A program made the position numbers and the translations under genes. A stretch of 64,000 nucleotides of DNA, from the NCBI GenBank assembly GCA_000585055.1, contig JEMX01000012.1, positions 2,075-66,074 of the forward strand, written 5' to 3'. The stretch is from Candidatus Accumulibacter appositus (GTDB lineage Bacteria; Pseudomonadota; Gammaproteobacteria; Burkholderiales; Rhodocyclaceae). Below, one piece after another: positions 48,935 through 60,100 of this stretch. Each line of letters starts with the position of its first letter. The stretch's first letter is position 1. Below the pieces are notes generated by a model, which was not told the DNA's origin, searched no databases, and saw only the letters and a program-made list of their open reading frames with translations.

Positions 48935-50545
48935 ATGTCTCTCCGGATTGCCATTGCCCAGATCAACGCCACGGTCGGCGATTTCGCCGGCAACGCGGCG
49001 CGCATCCTCGACTTTGCCGAACGCGCCAGGGAGCAAGGAGCCGATCTGCTGCTGACGCCGGAACTGGCGCTCTGCGGCTACCCGCCGGAAGACCTTCTCC
49101 TGCGCGAGGACTTCTGTACCGCCTGCACGGCCGAGCTCGAGGCCATGGCCGCCAAGCTCAAAGGAATCGCCGTCCTCGTCGGACATCCGGAACGCAGCGG
49201 CGAGCGTTGCTATAACGCCGCGACGCTGATCAGCGAGGGTGTGCGCGTCGCCACTTACCACAAGCAGCGTCTGCCAAGCTACGAAGTGTTCGACGAAGAG
49301 CGCTACTTCGATTCCGGCGCAGGCGCGTGTGTGCTGACGCTAAAAGGCGTCCGCTGCGGCGTGAATATCTGCGCCGACGTCTGGGAAGCCGGCGCCGCCG
49401 ATCTTGCCCGCCAGGCGGGCGCCGAGATCCTGCTGGTCCTCAACGCTTCTCCCTATCACATCGGCAAACGCGAGCGGCGTACCGACGTCCTCCGCCAACG
49501 TATCGCCAGCACCCGCCTGCCGGTGATCTACGCCAACCTGGCCGGGGGCCAGGACGAACTGGTCTTCGACGGCGGCTCCTTCGTTCTCGACTCACACGGA
49601 AATCTCTGCTGCCAATTGCCGCAGTTTGAGGAAGCATTGGCCGTGGTCGACATCATTGACGGCGAACCACAGCCCGGGACCATCGCCCCCGCGCCATGCA
49701 TCGAAGCCGAGGTCTATCAGGCGCTGGTTCTCGGCGTGCGTGACTACCTCGGCAAGAACGGCTTCCCGGGCGCGATCATCGGCCTATCGGGAGGTATCGA
49801 TTCGGCGCTGACGCTGGCCATCGCGGTCGACGCGCTCGGTGCCGAGCGCGTGCGCGCGGTCATGATGGCCTCCCCGTATACGGCCGAGATCAGCCTGTCG
49901 GAAGCACGCGAAATGGTCCGCCTGCTCGGCATTCGCTACGACGAAATCGCCATCGCGCCGGCAATGGAGACCATGTCCACGCTGCTGGAAGATCAATTTG
50001 CCGGCCTGCCCGCGGACACCACCGAGGAAAACATCCAGGCCAGGATCCGCGGCATGATTCTGATGGCCATCTCGAACAAGACCGGTTCGCTGGTCCTCAC
50101 CACCGGCAACAAGTCGGAAATGGCAGTCGGCTACTGCACCCTCTATGGCGACATGGCCGGCGGCTTTGCGGTCATCAAGGACATTGCCAAGACCTGGGTC
50201 TACCGCTTGTCACGCTGGCGCAATACGCGCTCGCATGTGATTCCCGAGCTGATCATCAGCCGCCCGCCTTCGGCCGAGTTGAAGCCCGGCCAGACCGATC
50301 AGGACAGCTTGCCGCCGTACGAGGTGCTCGATGCGATCGTTGCCGCGTATATGGAAAACGACATCAGCCCACGCGAGATCATCGCCAGCGGCTACGCCGA
50401 AGCCGACGTGCGGCGCGTCGTGCAGCTGTTGAAGATCAGCGAGTACAAGCGGCGTCAGGCACCCATCGGGATTCGCGTCACGCAACGTGGTTTCGGCAAG
50501 GACTGGCGCTACCCGATCACCAATCGCTACCGCGATCCCTACTGA
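48935..50545 (+). CDS. nadE: Glutamine-hydrolysing NAD+ synthase
   Basis: Makes NAD from nicotinate adenine dinucleotide using ammonia channelled from glutamine. The 536-aa protein joins an N-terminal nitrilase-type glutaminase (LLTPELALCGYPPEDL with the catalytic Glu, YHKQRLPSYEVFDEERYF with Lys, and GVNICADVWE with Cys) to a C-terminal ATP-pyrophosphatase domain with GLSGGIDSALTLAIAVDALG and TTGNKSEMAVGY. ATG 48935 (MSLRIAIAQINATVGDF) fits the family opening better than ATG 48923; neither has a clear Shine-Dalgarno. glnB follows 86 bp downstream. Confidence 0.95.
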   Translation: MSLRIAIAQINATVGDFAGNAARILDFAERAREQGADLLLTPELALCGYPPEDLLLREDFCTACTAELEAMAAKLKGIAVLVGHPERSGERCYNAATLISEGVRVATYHKQRLPSYEVFDEERYFDSGAGACVLTLKGVRCGVNICADVWEAGAADLARQAGAEILLVLNASPYHIGKRERRTDVLRQRIASTRLPVIYANLAGGQDELVFDGGSFVLDSHGNLCCQLPQFEEALAVVDIIDGEPQPGTIAPAPCIEAEVYQALVLGVRDYLGKNGFPGAIIGLSGGIDSALTLAIAVDALGAERVRAVMMASPYTAEISLSEAREMVRLLGIRYDEIAIAPAMETMSTLLEDQFAGLPADTTEENIQARIRGMILMAISNKTGSLVLTTGNKSEMAVGYCTLYGDMAGGFAVIKDIAKTWVYRLSRWRNTRSHVIPELIISRPPSAELKPGQTDQDSLPPYEVLDAIVAAYMENDISPREIIASGYAEADVRRVVQLLKISEYKRRQAPIGIRVTQRGFGKDWRYPITNRYRDPY

Positions 50546-50598
50546 TCGTAGGCTGCGATGGTCGCAGTGATCGCTTGTCGGTGCGAAATTTCTGATAG

Positions 50599-50970
<372 letters not shown>

Positions 50971-51074
50971 GCGACGCTGAGCCGAGCCGGACCCCTATCC
51001 GGCTCCGGGCCGCCCTGCGACGCTCGACCAGCCAGCCCGCCGCCGGCTAAGGCCTCGCCTGCTCACTCGCCAAA

Positions 51075-51629
51075 TCAGCGCGGCTTGCCACCCGCCTTCA
51101 GCAAGACCCACAGGGCGCCATCGCCGCCGTCGCAGGGCGGCGCGTGACAGAAGGCCAGCACATCCTTGCTCCGACCCAGCCAGACCTTGACCAGCTGGCG
51201 CAGGATCGCTTCACGACCCGGAGAACCGTTGCCCCGGCCGTGCACGATGCGCAGGCAGCGCCGGTCGGCGGCCAGCGATTCGGCGAGAAAACGTGTCACC
51301 CGCTCGTGCGCCTCATGGCGGTTCATGCCGTGCAGGTCGACGTGGTTCTGGATGCTCCAGCGGCCTCGGCGCAGGTCACGCAGCAGGGTCCGCGGCAGCC
51401 CGCTACGCAGGAAGGAGTCGGCGCCGCCGAGATCTAGCCAGTCGTCGATGGCCAAGGGTGCATGCAGCGACTCGCCGAGCACCGCCGCTTCGTCGCGCTC
51501 GCGCTGCAGCGGGCGTGGGCTGGGTTTCGGTGCTTCAAAGCTTACCCGATCGGGCCTGGACAGCGGTGTCGCGCCGTCAACCGCGGCCAGAAAAACAGCC
51601 AAATCCTCCTTGCTCGCTTGCTGAGTCAT
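51075..51629 (-). CDS. Smr-domain protein
   Basis: A 184-aa protein with a C-terminal Smr (MutS2-related) nuclease-like domain: VDLHGMNRHEAHERVTRFL, RIVHGRGNGSPG and the terminal AFCHAPPCDGGDGALWVLLK. The DLHG and HGxG motifs are complete. The N-terminal half is unstructured and charged (PKPSPRPLQRERDEA), followed by LDLGGADSFLRSGLP. Single-domain Smr proteins are linked to RNA or DNA cleavage in quality control. ATG 51629 chosen. A 104-bp gap lies between it and glnB. Confidence 0.92.
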   Translation of the reverse strand: MTQQASKEDLAVFLAAVDGATPLSRPDRVSFEAPKPSPRPLQRERDEAAVLGESLHAPLAIDDWLDLGGADSFLRSGLPRTLLRDLRRGRWSIQNHVDLHGMNRHEAHERVTRFLAESLAADRRCLRIVHGRGNGSPGREAILRQLVKVWLGRSKDVLAFCHAPPCDGGDGALWVLLKAGGKPR

Positions 51630-51701
51630 CGCAGAAGTCCTGCTCACGCTGGCGGCGGCGAACGGCGCCGAAACGGAGGCCGCACACGCCGCCGAAAGGC
51701 C

Positions 51702-52700
<999 letters not shown>

Positions 52701-52830
52701 TTATAACCGGCAACGCTGCGCGTTCTGCCGCCAAGTTTGTCGCGTGTTTGCTTTCGAATCCTGCGAAGTGCCTTATAATCACCGCGCAAGCCCTTGATAG
52801 AAATCACTTCATTTGACGAAAGAATGCCTA

Positions 52831-53541
52831 ATGAACACTCAGGTCGAGCAGCCCAGGAGAGGACCAAGCCTGACTTTGCTGCATAGCATTCCGATTTTTG
52901 CCGGTGTCCCCGACCTGCAACTCGAACAGATCGCCAAGGTCGCCTTCCAACGCCGCGTTCCGCGCCTGACGACCATCGTCCGCGCTGGCGACAGCACCGA
53001 CTCGCTCTACGTGCTGATCAGCGGTGGCGCGAAGGTGCTCAACAGCGACGAAGAAGGCCGCGAGGTCATTCTGACCCTGCTCGGTCCGGGTGAGTTCTTC
53101 GGCGAAATGGGCCTGATCGATGGCAGCCCGCGTTCGGCCGACGTGATGTCCACCGAGACCTGCGAATTGTTGGTGATCACCAAGAACGACTTCAAGCGCT
53201 GCCTGGCCGAGAACTTCGATCTCTGTCTGAATATCATGAAGAGCCTCGTGCAACGCCTGCGCGAGGCCGACCGCAATATCGAGAGTCTGGCGTTGATGGA
53301 CGTCTACGGTCGCGTCGCCAAGTTGCTTCTCGACTTCTCCGAAGAAGAGCGTGGTCAGCGCATCATCCGCCGTCGCCTCACCAAGCAGGATATCGCCAAG
53401 ATGATCGGCGCCTCGCGCGAAATGGTCAGCCGGGTGATGAAGGATCTTGAAAATCAAGGATATTTCCGCGTCGAAGACGGTCGCATCGTGCTCCTCGAAA
53501 AGCGCGCACCGGCCCCGGGCGCGAGCGCTGGTCGGCAATAA
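52831..53541 (+). CDS. Crp/Fnr-family transcriptional regulator
   Basis: A 236-aa regulator with an N-terminal cyclic-nucleotide-binding barrel (YVLISGGAKVLNSDEEGREV; GEFFGEMGLIDGSPRSADV) and a C-terminal winged helix (RLTKQDIAKMIGASREMVSRVMKD). The key nucleotide-binding Arg lies in the SPRSADV segment. No Fnr-type cysteine cluster is at the N-terminus, so it is not an oxygen sensor. It is divergent from trxB and upstream of ftsK, an order common in betaproteobacteria. The start at 52831 (MNTQVEQPRRG) is chosen over a TTG 18 bases earlier. Confidence 0.93.
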   Translation: MNTQVEQPRRGPSLTLLHSIPIFAGVPDLQLEQIAKVAFQRRVPRLTTIVRAGDSTDSLYVLISGGAKVLNSDEEGREVILTLLGPGEFFGEMGLIDGSPRSADVMSTETCELLVITKNDFKRCLAENFDLCLNIMKSLVQRLREADRNIESLALMDVYGRVAKLLLDFSEEERGQRIIRRRLTKQDIAKMIGASREMVSRVMKDLENQGYFRVEDGRIVLLEKRAPAPGASAGRQ

Positions 53542-53612
53542 GCAAGGCACGCGCAGGGACTACACCCTCCTGCTAAGCACTCCAACCCCTCACCAAGCAT
53601 TCAATCGCACCG

Positions 53613-55952
53613 ATGGCTTTACTGAACAAACTTGCCGGCCGGCTCTCCTATACCTCGCGAACGCCGAGCCCCCTGCCCGAGAAGATCGCGCTGCTCCTGG
53701 AAGAATCGCGATGGCTGATCCTGATCGTCATCGCCAGCTTTCTCGCGCTTGCCCTCTGGGGTTACAACCCCGACGACCCGGGCTGGTCGCACGCGGTCTA
53801 CACGACAACGCTGCACAACCCGGCCGGTCGGGGCGGCGCTTGGCTGGCCGACTTGATGCTCTACATTTTCGGCCTTTCCGCCTGGTGGTGGATTGTTCTC
53901 CTGCTGGTCTTCGTCTGGTGGGGTTACCGCCGACTGGACGGACGGCGAGCGGCCGATCGACGGCCGCTGTACATCGCCCTGGCCGGCTTTCTGGTACTGG
54001 TCATCGCCAGTAGCGGCCTGGAAACGCTGCGCTTCTATACGCTCAAAGTACCGCTGCCTATCGGTCCGGGTGGCATGGTCGGCATCGAACTGGCGGCGTT
54101 CTCCGTCCGCAATCTCGGCTACACGGGCGCGACGCTGGCGCTGTTCGCCCTGCTGGCGCTCGGTTGGAGCATCTTCTCCGGGGTTTCCTGGCTCGCTGCC
54201 GCCGAGGGCATCGGGGCGCTCTTCGAACGCGCCGTGCTGGCCGTACACCGCGTCTTCGAGCGCTGGCAGGACCGCCGCATCGGCCGTGAAGTTGCTCGCG
54301 AGCGCGAAGCCGTCGTCGAGGTCGAGAAGAAGCGCGTCGAAACGCACGAGCCGATCCTGATCGAAAGACGCGAACCGGTCATCGCTAGCGCGCCTCTGCC
54401 GCCGAAGGTCGAGAAGCGGATCGACCGTGAACGGCAAGCGCCACTGTTTCCCGAGGCCGTCAGCGGCGGCCTACTGCCGCCCCTGCACCTGCTTGAGCCG
54501 GCGCCGCTGCATAGCGAGCGCGTCAGTCCCGAGACGCTGGAGTACAACTCGCGCCTGATCGAGCGCAAGCTGGCCGACTTCGGCGTTCAGGTGACGGTCA
54601 CTGCAGCCTACCCCGGGCCGGTCGTGACGCGCTACGAATTCGAGCCGGCCGTCGGCGTCAAGGGGGCGCAGATTCTCAATCTGGCAAAAGACCTGGCGCG
54701 CTCGCTATCGCTGGTTTCGGTGCGGGTCGTCGAAACGCTGCCCGGCAAGTCGTCGATGGCCCTTGAACTGCCGAATCCGAAGCGACAGATGGTGCGCCTG
54801 CTGGAAATCATCGCCAGCAAGGAATACCACGACATGCATTCGCCACTGACGATGACCCTCGGCAAGGACATCGCTGGCCAGCCGGTGGTCGTCGATCTCG
54901 CCAAGATGCCGCATCTGCTGGTCGCCGGTACCACCGGATCGGGCAAGTCCGTGGGTATCAACGCGATGATCCTGTCGCTGCTCTACAAGGCCGAGCCGGA
55001 CCAGGTGCGGCTGATCCTGGTCGACCCCAAGATGCTCGAACTGTCGATCTACGAAGGCATCCCGCACCTGCTGGCCCCGGTGGTGGTGGACATGAAACAG
55101 GCCGCCAACGCGCTCACCTGGTGTGTCGCGGAAATGGACAAGCGCTACAAGCTGATGTCGGCGATCGGGGTGCGCAATCTGGCGGGTCTCAACCATCGCA
55201 TCAAGGACGCCGAGAAGAGTGGCGAAAAACTCGCCAACCCGGTCTCGCTGACCCCGGATACGCCGGAACCCCTGTCGGTGCTGCCGCACATCGTTGTCGT
55301 CATCGACGAGCTCGCCGACCTGATGATGGTTGCCGGCAAGACCGTCGAACAACTGATTGCCCGCCTGGCCCAGAAGGCGCGCGCCTCGGGAATCCACCTC
55401 ATCCTGGCCACGCAACGGCCCTCGGTCGACGTGATCACCGGCCTGATCAAGGCCAACATCCCGACCCGTATCTCCTTCCAGGTGTCGTCGAAAATCGACT
55501 CCCGCACCATTCTCGACCAGATGGGCGCCGAAGCCCTGCTCGGCCAGGGCGACATGCTCTACCTGGCTCCGGGAACCGGCTATCCCACCCGCGTCCATGG
55601 CGCCTTCGTCGCCGACGAGGAAGTGCATCGCGTGGTCGACCATCTCAAGCAGGCGGGCGCACCCGATTACCAGCCAGACGTGCTGACCGGTGCTGGCGGC
55701 GACGCTGACGGCGACAGTGGTGGCGAAAACGGTGGCCTCGATCCCGATGGCGAGGCCGACCCGGTCTACGACCAGGCCGTCGAAGTGGTACTCAAGAACC
55801 GCCGCGCCTCGATTTCGCTCGTCCAGCGTCACCTGCGCATCGGCTACAACCGCTCGGCGCGGCTCATCGAAGCCATGGAAAAAGCCGGCCTGGTCTCGGC
55901 CATGGACGCCCGCGGCGGCCGCGAAGTTCTGGCCCGCAAGGAGGGCGAATGA
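53613..55952 (+). CDS. ftsK: DNA translocase FtsK
   Basis: Septum-located DNA pump that resolves chromosome dimers with XerCD. The 779-aa protein has four N-terminal membrane segments (about residues 28-185: [36 protein letters not shown] and later ones), a charged linker, and the motor: Walker [16 protein letters not shown], Walker [16 protein letters not shown] and [19 protein letters not shown]. The C-terminal gamma domain [20 protein letters not shown] with the KOPS-reading winged helix is intact. Shorter linker than E. coli FtsK. Its stop overlaps the lolA ATG by four bases. Confidence 0.96.
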   Translation: MALLNKLAGRLSYTSRTPSPLPEKIALLLEESRWLILIVIASFLALALWGYNPDDPGWSHAVYTTTLHNPAGRGGAWLADLMLYIFGLSAWWWIVLLLVFVWWGYRRLDGRRAADRRPLYIALAGFLVLVIASSGLETLRFYTLKVPLPIGPGGMVGIELAAFSVRNLGYTGATLALFALLALGWSIFSGVSWLAAAEGIGALFERAVLAVHRVFERWQDRRIGREVAREREAVVEVEKKRVETHEPILIERREPVIASAPLPPKVEKRIDRERQAPLFPEAVSGGLLPPLHLLEPAPLHSERVSPETLEYNSRLIERKLADFGVQVTVTAAYPGPVVTRYEFEPAVGVKGAQILNLAKDLARSLSLVSVRVVETLPGKSSMALELPNPKRQMVRLLEIIASKEYHDMHSPLTMTLGKDIAGQPVVVDLAKMPHLLVAGTTGSGKSVGINAMILSLLYKAEPDQVRLILVDPKMLELSIYEGIPHLLAPVVVDMKQAANALTWCVAEMDKRYKLMSAIGVRNLAGLNHRIKDAEKSGEKLANPVSLTPDTPEPLSVLPHIVVVIDELADLMMVAGKTVEQLIARLAQKARASGIHLILATQRPSVDVITGLIKANIPTRISFQVSSKIDSRTILDQMGAEALLGQGDMLYLAPGTGYPTRVHGAFVADEEVHRVVDHLKQAGAPDYQPDVLTGAGGDADGDSGGENGGLDPDGEADPVYDQAVEVVLKNRRASISLVQRHLRIGYNRSARLIEAMEKAGLVSAMDARGGREVLARKEGE

Positions 55953-56593
55953 TGCACCTATCCCCGCCGCGACCCACCCGGGTGCTAGCCAGCCTGTTCG
56001 CAGGCGCCTGCCTGCTGGTGACGCAGCTGGCGAGCGCCGCTGCAATCGACAAGCTGCACCAATTTCTCGATTCTACGCGCACCGTGCGCGCCGATTTTTC
56101 GCAGACCGTGGTAGCCAGGAACGGGCGCCAGGGGCAGGTATCGAGCGGCGTGATGATCATTTCGCGCCCCGGAAAATTCCGTTGGCAGATCGACAAGCCG
56201 TACGCGCAGCTGCTCGTCGGCGACGGCGAGAAAATCTGGATCCACGATCCGGATCTGCGCCAGGTGACGGTCAGAAAAGCGGGCCCGGCCCTCGGCGGCA
56301 CGCCGGCAGCGCTGCTCGCTGGCGACAGCCGTATCGACAAGGACTTCAGCCTGAGCGAATCTGGCGAGCGCGACGGGCTGGAATGGGTCGACGCCGTTCC
56401 CAAGGCGCCCGACAGCGGCTTCGAGAAAGTCAGCCTCGGCTTTGCCGGCGACGAACTGCGCGCCATGATCCTGCTCGACAGCCTCGGGCAGACCAGCTCG
56501 CTGGTCTTCGCACGCATCGAACGCAACCCGCAGCTCGCCCCCTCCCTTTTCCGCTTCACGCCGCCGGCCAATACCGACGTGATCGGAGAGTGA
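55949..56593 (+). CDS. lolA: Outer-membrane lipoprotein carrier LolA
   Basis: Periplasmic chaperone that carries lipoproteins from LolCDE to LolB. The 214-aa protein has a signal peptide ending in QLASAAA, then [20 protein letters not shown] and [24 protein letters not shown], the typical LolA start and hydrophobic-cavity strands. The C-terminus [20 protein letters not shown] is family-like. It is translationally coupled to ftsK, as in many betaproteobacteria, where rarA often follows (not in this window). Confidence 0.95.
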   Translation: MMHLSPPRPTRVLASLFAGACLLVTQLASAAAIDKLHQFLDSTRTVRADFSQTVVARNGRQGQVSSGVMIISRPGKFRWQIDKPYAQLLVGDGEKIWIHDPDLRQVTVRKAGPALGGTPAALLAGDSRIDKDFSLSESGERDGLEWVDAVPKAPDSGFEKVSLGFAGDELRAMILLDSLGQTSSLVFARIERNPQLAPSLFRFTPPANTDVIGE

Positions 56594-56738
56594 TTGAGTG
56601 CGACGCAGCTCGCCCGATGAATCGATGAATCGAGTTCCCACGTTTGCTGCCCTTTCCTGCCCTTCCCTGCCGGCTGCTGCTATTTCCTGCCCTTTCCTCT
56701 TTTCGGCGATAAATGCTCAGCAATCAGCATCGACGCGC

Positions 56739-56766
56739 TTGACATGATTTCCCCGCGCCGTATAAT
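56739..56766 (+). promoter_or_regulatory. Sigma-70 promoter of tRNA-Val
   Basis: TTGACA (56739-56744) and TATAAT (56761-56766) with a 16-base spacer give a near-perfect consensus about 40 bases ahead of the mature tRNA-Val. Confidence 0.9.
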
Positions 56767-56805
56767 GCGGCCTTCATTGAAGTTCAGCAGCATTGACTTT
56801 GACGA

Positions 56806-56882
56806 AGGCGCGTAGCTCAGTTGGTTAGAGCACCACCTTGACATGGTGGGGGTCGTTGGTTCGATTCCAATCGCGCCTACCA
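56806..56882 (+). tRNA. tRNA-Val (anticodon GAC)
   Basis: A 77-nt tRNA with a complete cloverleaf: acceptor AGGCGCG pairing with CGCGCCT, D-arm GCTC/GAGC, anticodon stem CCACC/GGTGG with loop TTGACAT (anticodon GAC, reading GUC/GUU), T-arm GTTGG-TTCGATT-CCAAT, discriminator A and encoded CCA. It is preceded by a consensus promoter and followed by a terminator. Confidence 0.97.
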
Positions 56883-56919
56883 GAATTCTCGAAGAATCAG
56901 GTAGATGCACAATACGAAG

Positions 56920-56943
56920 AAGCCGCCCGAGGGCGGCTTTTTT
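56920..56943 (+). terminator. Rho-independent terminator after tRNA-Val
   Basis: AAGCCGCCC, loop GA, GGGCGGCTT, then a T run (56938-56943). It lies 37 bases downstream of the tRNA. Confidence 0.9.
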
Positions 56944-57029
56944 GCGTGCGTGCCGGCGACGCAGAAGCCGCAAAAGCGGCCATCTGGCTCATCGCGGTCG
57001 CGCCGCCGAGCAAGCACGGCAGGCGCACC

Positions 57030-57055
57030 AAAAAAAGGGGCGCTCTGGGCGCCCC
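57030..57055 (-). terminator. Rho-independent terminator of the large adhesin gene
   Basis: On the minus strand a GGGGCGC-CCAGA-GCGCCCC hairpin is followed by seven T. It lies about 135 bases after the adhesin stop. The 19-base core at 57037-57055 is the same as at 37827-37845. Confidence 0.85.
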
Positions 57056-57190
57056 CTCATCAGACCTGCTTTGGCCAGATCACCTTCTCCGCGACGGCTG
57101 GAAACTCGGGACGGGCGGCGCCACGACAACCGTCGCCCGCGCCCGAGTAGCCTTGTAGACCATCGCTATCGGACGATTGCGCCCCCCGGC

Positions 57191-60100
57191 CTAGGCGAAC
57201 ATCCAGCCCGGATCGGTGACCGGCTCTTCCGCCACTACTGCGCCATCGTTTGCCGCGGCGCCGAAGTAGATGTCGCTGATGTCGGCCAAAGCGCTCTCGC
57301 CGCCAAGCGACCAATCCTCCTCCAATAGATGGGCCAGCTCCGGCAGAGCGACCCCAGCCGCCGCTGCATCGTCCGCGGCCACGTTGAAATACACGTCGGT
57401 CATATCCACCACGCGACCGTCGGACATCGTTGCGCTACTGCGTTCGAGGTGGAGGTTGCCCTGACGGTCGAGGAACGGCAGCTCGCTAAAGCTGACATTC
57501 AGTGACGCCAGCCCGGCTTCGGCCAGCGTCATCAGCTCGCCGGCGTCGGACTGATGGTTGCCGTTCGCGTCGCGCCAAATGAGCAGGTCGGCAAAGCCGC
57601 TATCGGCGGCATCGACCAGGCCATCGCCGTTGCTGTCGTAGCTGGCCAGTTGCGCAAAGCCCGCGCCCTTGGCTGAGCCACCAAACAGCTCGCTGATGTC
57701 GTCGATCTGTCCGTTACCGTTCCTGTCGACTGCCAGGAAAGCTTCGCCCCCCGCGATCCAGCCCGACTGCACCGCGTTGCCGTTGCCAAAAAGGTCGAAG
57801 CTGCCACCCGAGTCGGCGCGGCTGACGGTCTGGATACCGTTACCGTCGAGGTCGATGACGATCGGCGTGATACCGGCGTCGCGGGTGATGTCGTTCTGGC
57901 CGGCAAGCAGGGTAAAGGCATCCGTCTTGGTGACATTGGTCTTCGCTTGCCCGTCGCCAGCCACGTCCGAATCTTTGCTATCGTCGCTGCCCGCGTCCTT
58001 GACCGCCCACTTCCAGTTGCTCATGTTGTAGCCGCGGTACACGACTTCCGCCTTGTCGAATTGCAGCACGTAGGTGCCCGGGTCGAGGTCGCTGAACTTG
58101 TAGTTGCCGTTGCTGGTGGTGGTGGTGGTGTCCAGCACGTTGGTACCGGAAGCATCCATCAGATTGACGGTGATGCCACCAATGCCGGGCTCGTCGCTGT
58201 CCTGGATATTGTTGTGGTTCTGGTCCTCCCACACCTTGTCGCCAACCGAGGCTTTGAGCGGATTGGGCGCACAGTTTGCCGTCGTGCAGACCTTCAGCTC
58301 GGTGATCTTGAAGCGGTCCTCCGGTGTCTTGTCGGAGATGTTGGCGGCAATGATCAGCACGTTGCCACTTTTCTCGCCGGCGTTGAAATCGGCCGTACGC
58401 GCTTGACCATTGTTGATCCAGTCTTCTTCGTAATGGCTCATCTGAGCAAGCGCAGCCTTGATGTTGCCGATCTTGATCTGGTCGCTGTAGGAACCGATCC
58501 ACACCGAGAGATCGCTGTCATTGACCACATAGCCCAGCTTGGCCCAGTCTACGACAACTTCCTGCGAGAACTGGTACACCACGAAGTTGTCGCGTCCGAC
58601 ATTGTCAACCGTGTGCGTGTTGTTGCCGCCGCTACCTTCGCTGCTGTCGGTCACGCCATGACCGCCGCTGTAAGCACCCAGATACGCCTCGGCCCACTTG
58701 TCGGTGCTACCCTTCTCACGGCTCCACGCGCTCGCCTTCACCGTGACACCGGACTCCGTATAGCTACGTACATTGCCATCCTTGCCGTCGGTGCCGGAGC
58801 TGCCATTAAAGTTGTAGGTGATACAGATCGGCTTGGCGACGAGACCCGCATCCCACGAGATATCGTTCTCGCCGGGGTCCAGCGTGATCGTTCCGGTCTT
58901 GCCGGTGCTCATGTCGACGTCGGAGTCCTTGGTATCGTCCCCCTGATCCTGCTTGGCGAAAGCGAAACCCGTCGGCGCCACCACCTGCACGGCGTAGGAG
59001 GAGCCGGCAGTGAGGCCGCTGAACACGTACTCACCACTGGCATTGGTCGTCGTCGTGGCGACGACGACATCGCCCGCACCAAGCAACTTGACCGTGACAC
59101 CAGCCACACCCGCTTCACCCGTATCCTGGATGCCGTCGTTGTCGCAGTCCAGCCAGACCTTGTCGCCGATCGACGGGTTCTTGTACAAACCGGCATCCCA
59201 GCTCAAGTCGTTCTCGCCTGCTGTCAAGTTGGTGGTGTCGGTTTTGCCGGTTAGCGTGTCGACATCGGAGTCCTTGGCATCGCTACCATTGTTGCCGACA
59301 TCCTTGGTCGTGAAACTGTAATCGGCGGGCTTTTCCACCTTGATGGCGTAATCGCCCGGCGTCAGATTGCTGAACAGGTAGTCGCCATTGCCGTCGGTGG
59401 TGGCGCTGCCGACCTCGTCACCCATGCCGTTCAGCAGCTTGACCGTCACTCCTTCGACACCCACTTCGTTGCCATCCTGGAGGCCATTGCCGTTGCTATC
59501 CAGCCACACCCGGTCGCCGATCGAGGCGTTCGCCTGCTCGGGCTCGCAATTGACCGCCGTACAGATCTTTAGCTTCTCGATCTTGAACTCGTCGTCAGGC
59601 GTCCGGTCGGCGATGCTGGCCGCGATGATCAGCACGTTACCACTCACGTCGTCGGAGTTGAAATTGGCCCAGCGCGGACTTCCACTACTCGTCCAGTTGT
59701 TCTCGAACGACGTCATGCTGTTCAGGAATGCGCTATCCACGTTGGTGATCGGAACAGAGGCGTCCGAAGAGCCGATCCACACCGAAATGTCGCTGTCGCA
59801 TACAACATACCCTAGCTTCGCCCAGTCCACGATGACGTCCTGCGAGAACTGGAACACCACGTAGTTGTCGCGCCCGCCGCGATTGTCGACCGTGTGGCGG
59901 TTATAGCTGCCGCTCCCCTCGCTGCTATCCGTGACCCCGAGACCACCATCATAGGCACCCAGATAGGCCTTGGCCCAGTTGCCGTTATCTTGCTGACGAC
60001 TCCAGGCCGTAGCCGTAACCGAGACGCCTGACATCTCATAGGTCCGCGAATTGCCGTCGGTGCCGTTGGTGTAAGACCTGCCAGAGAAGTCGTAGGTGAC

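Larger units (their letters stand above)
56883..57190. other. Intergenic region between tRNA-Val and the adhesin gene
   Basis: 308 bp without a gene. It contains the two opposed terminators at 56920-56943 and 57030-57055; between 57056 and 57190 I see nothing further. Confidence 0.7.

Noticed and set aside
57947..59254. 435-codon plus frame opposite the adhesin
   Set aside because: Arises from repeated SdrD-B codons in reverse; no independent gene features.
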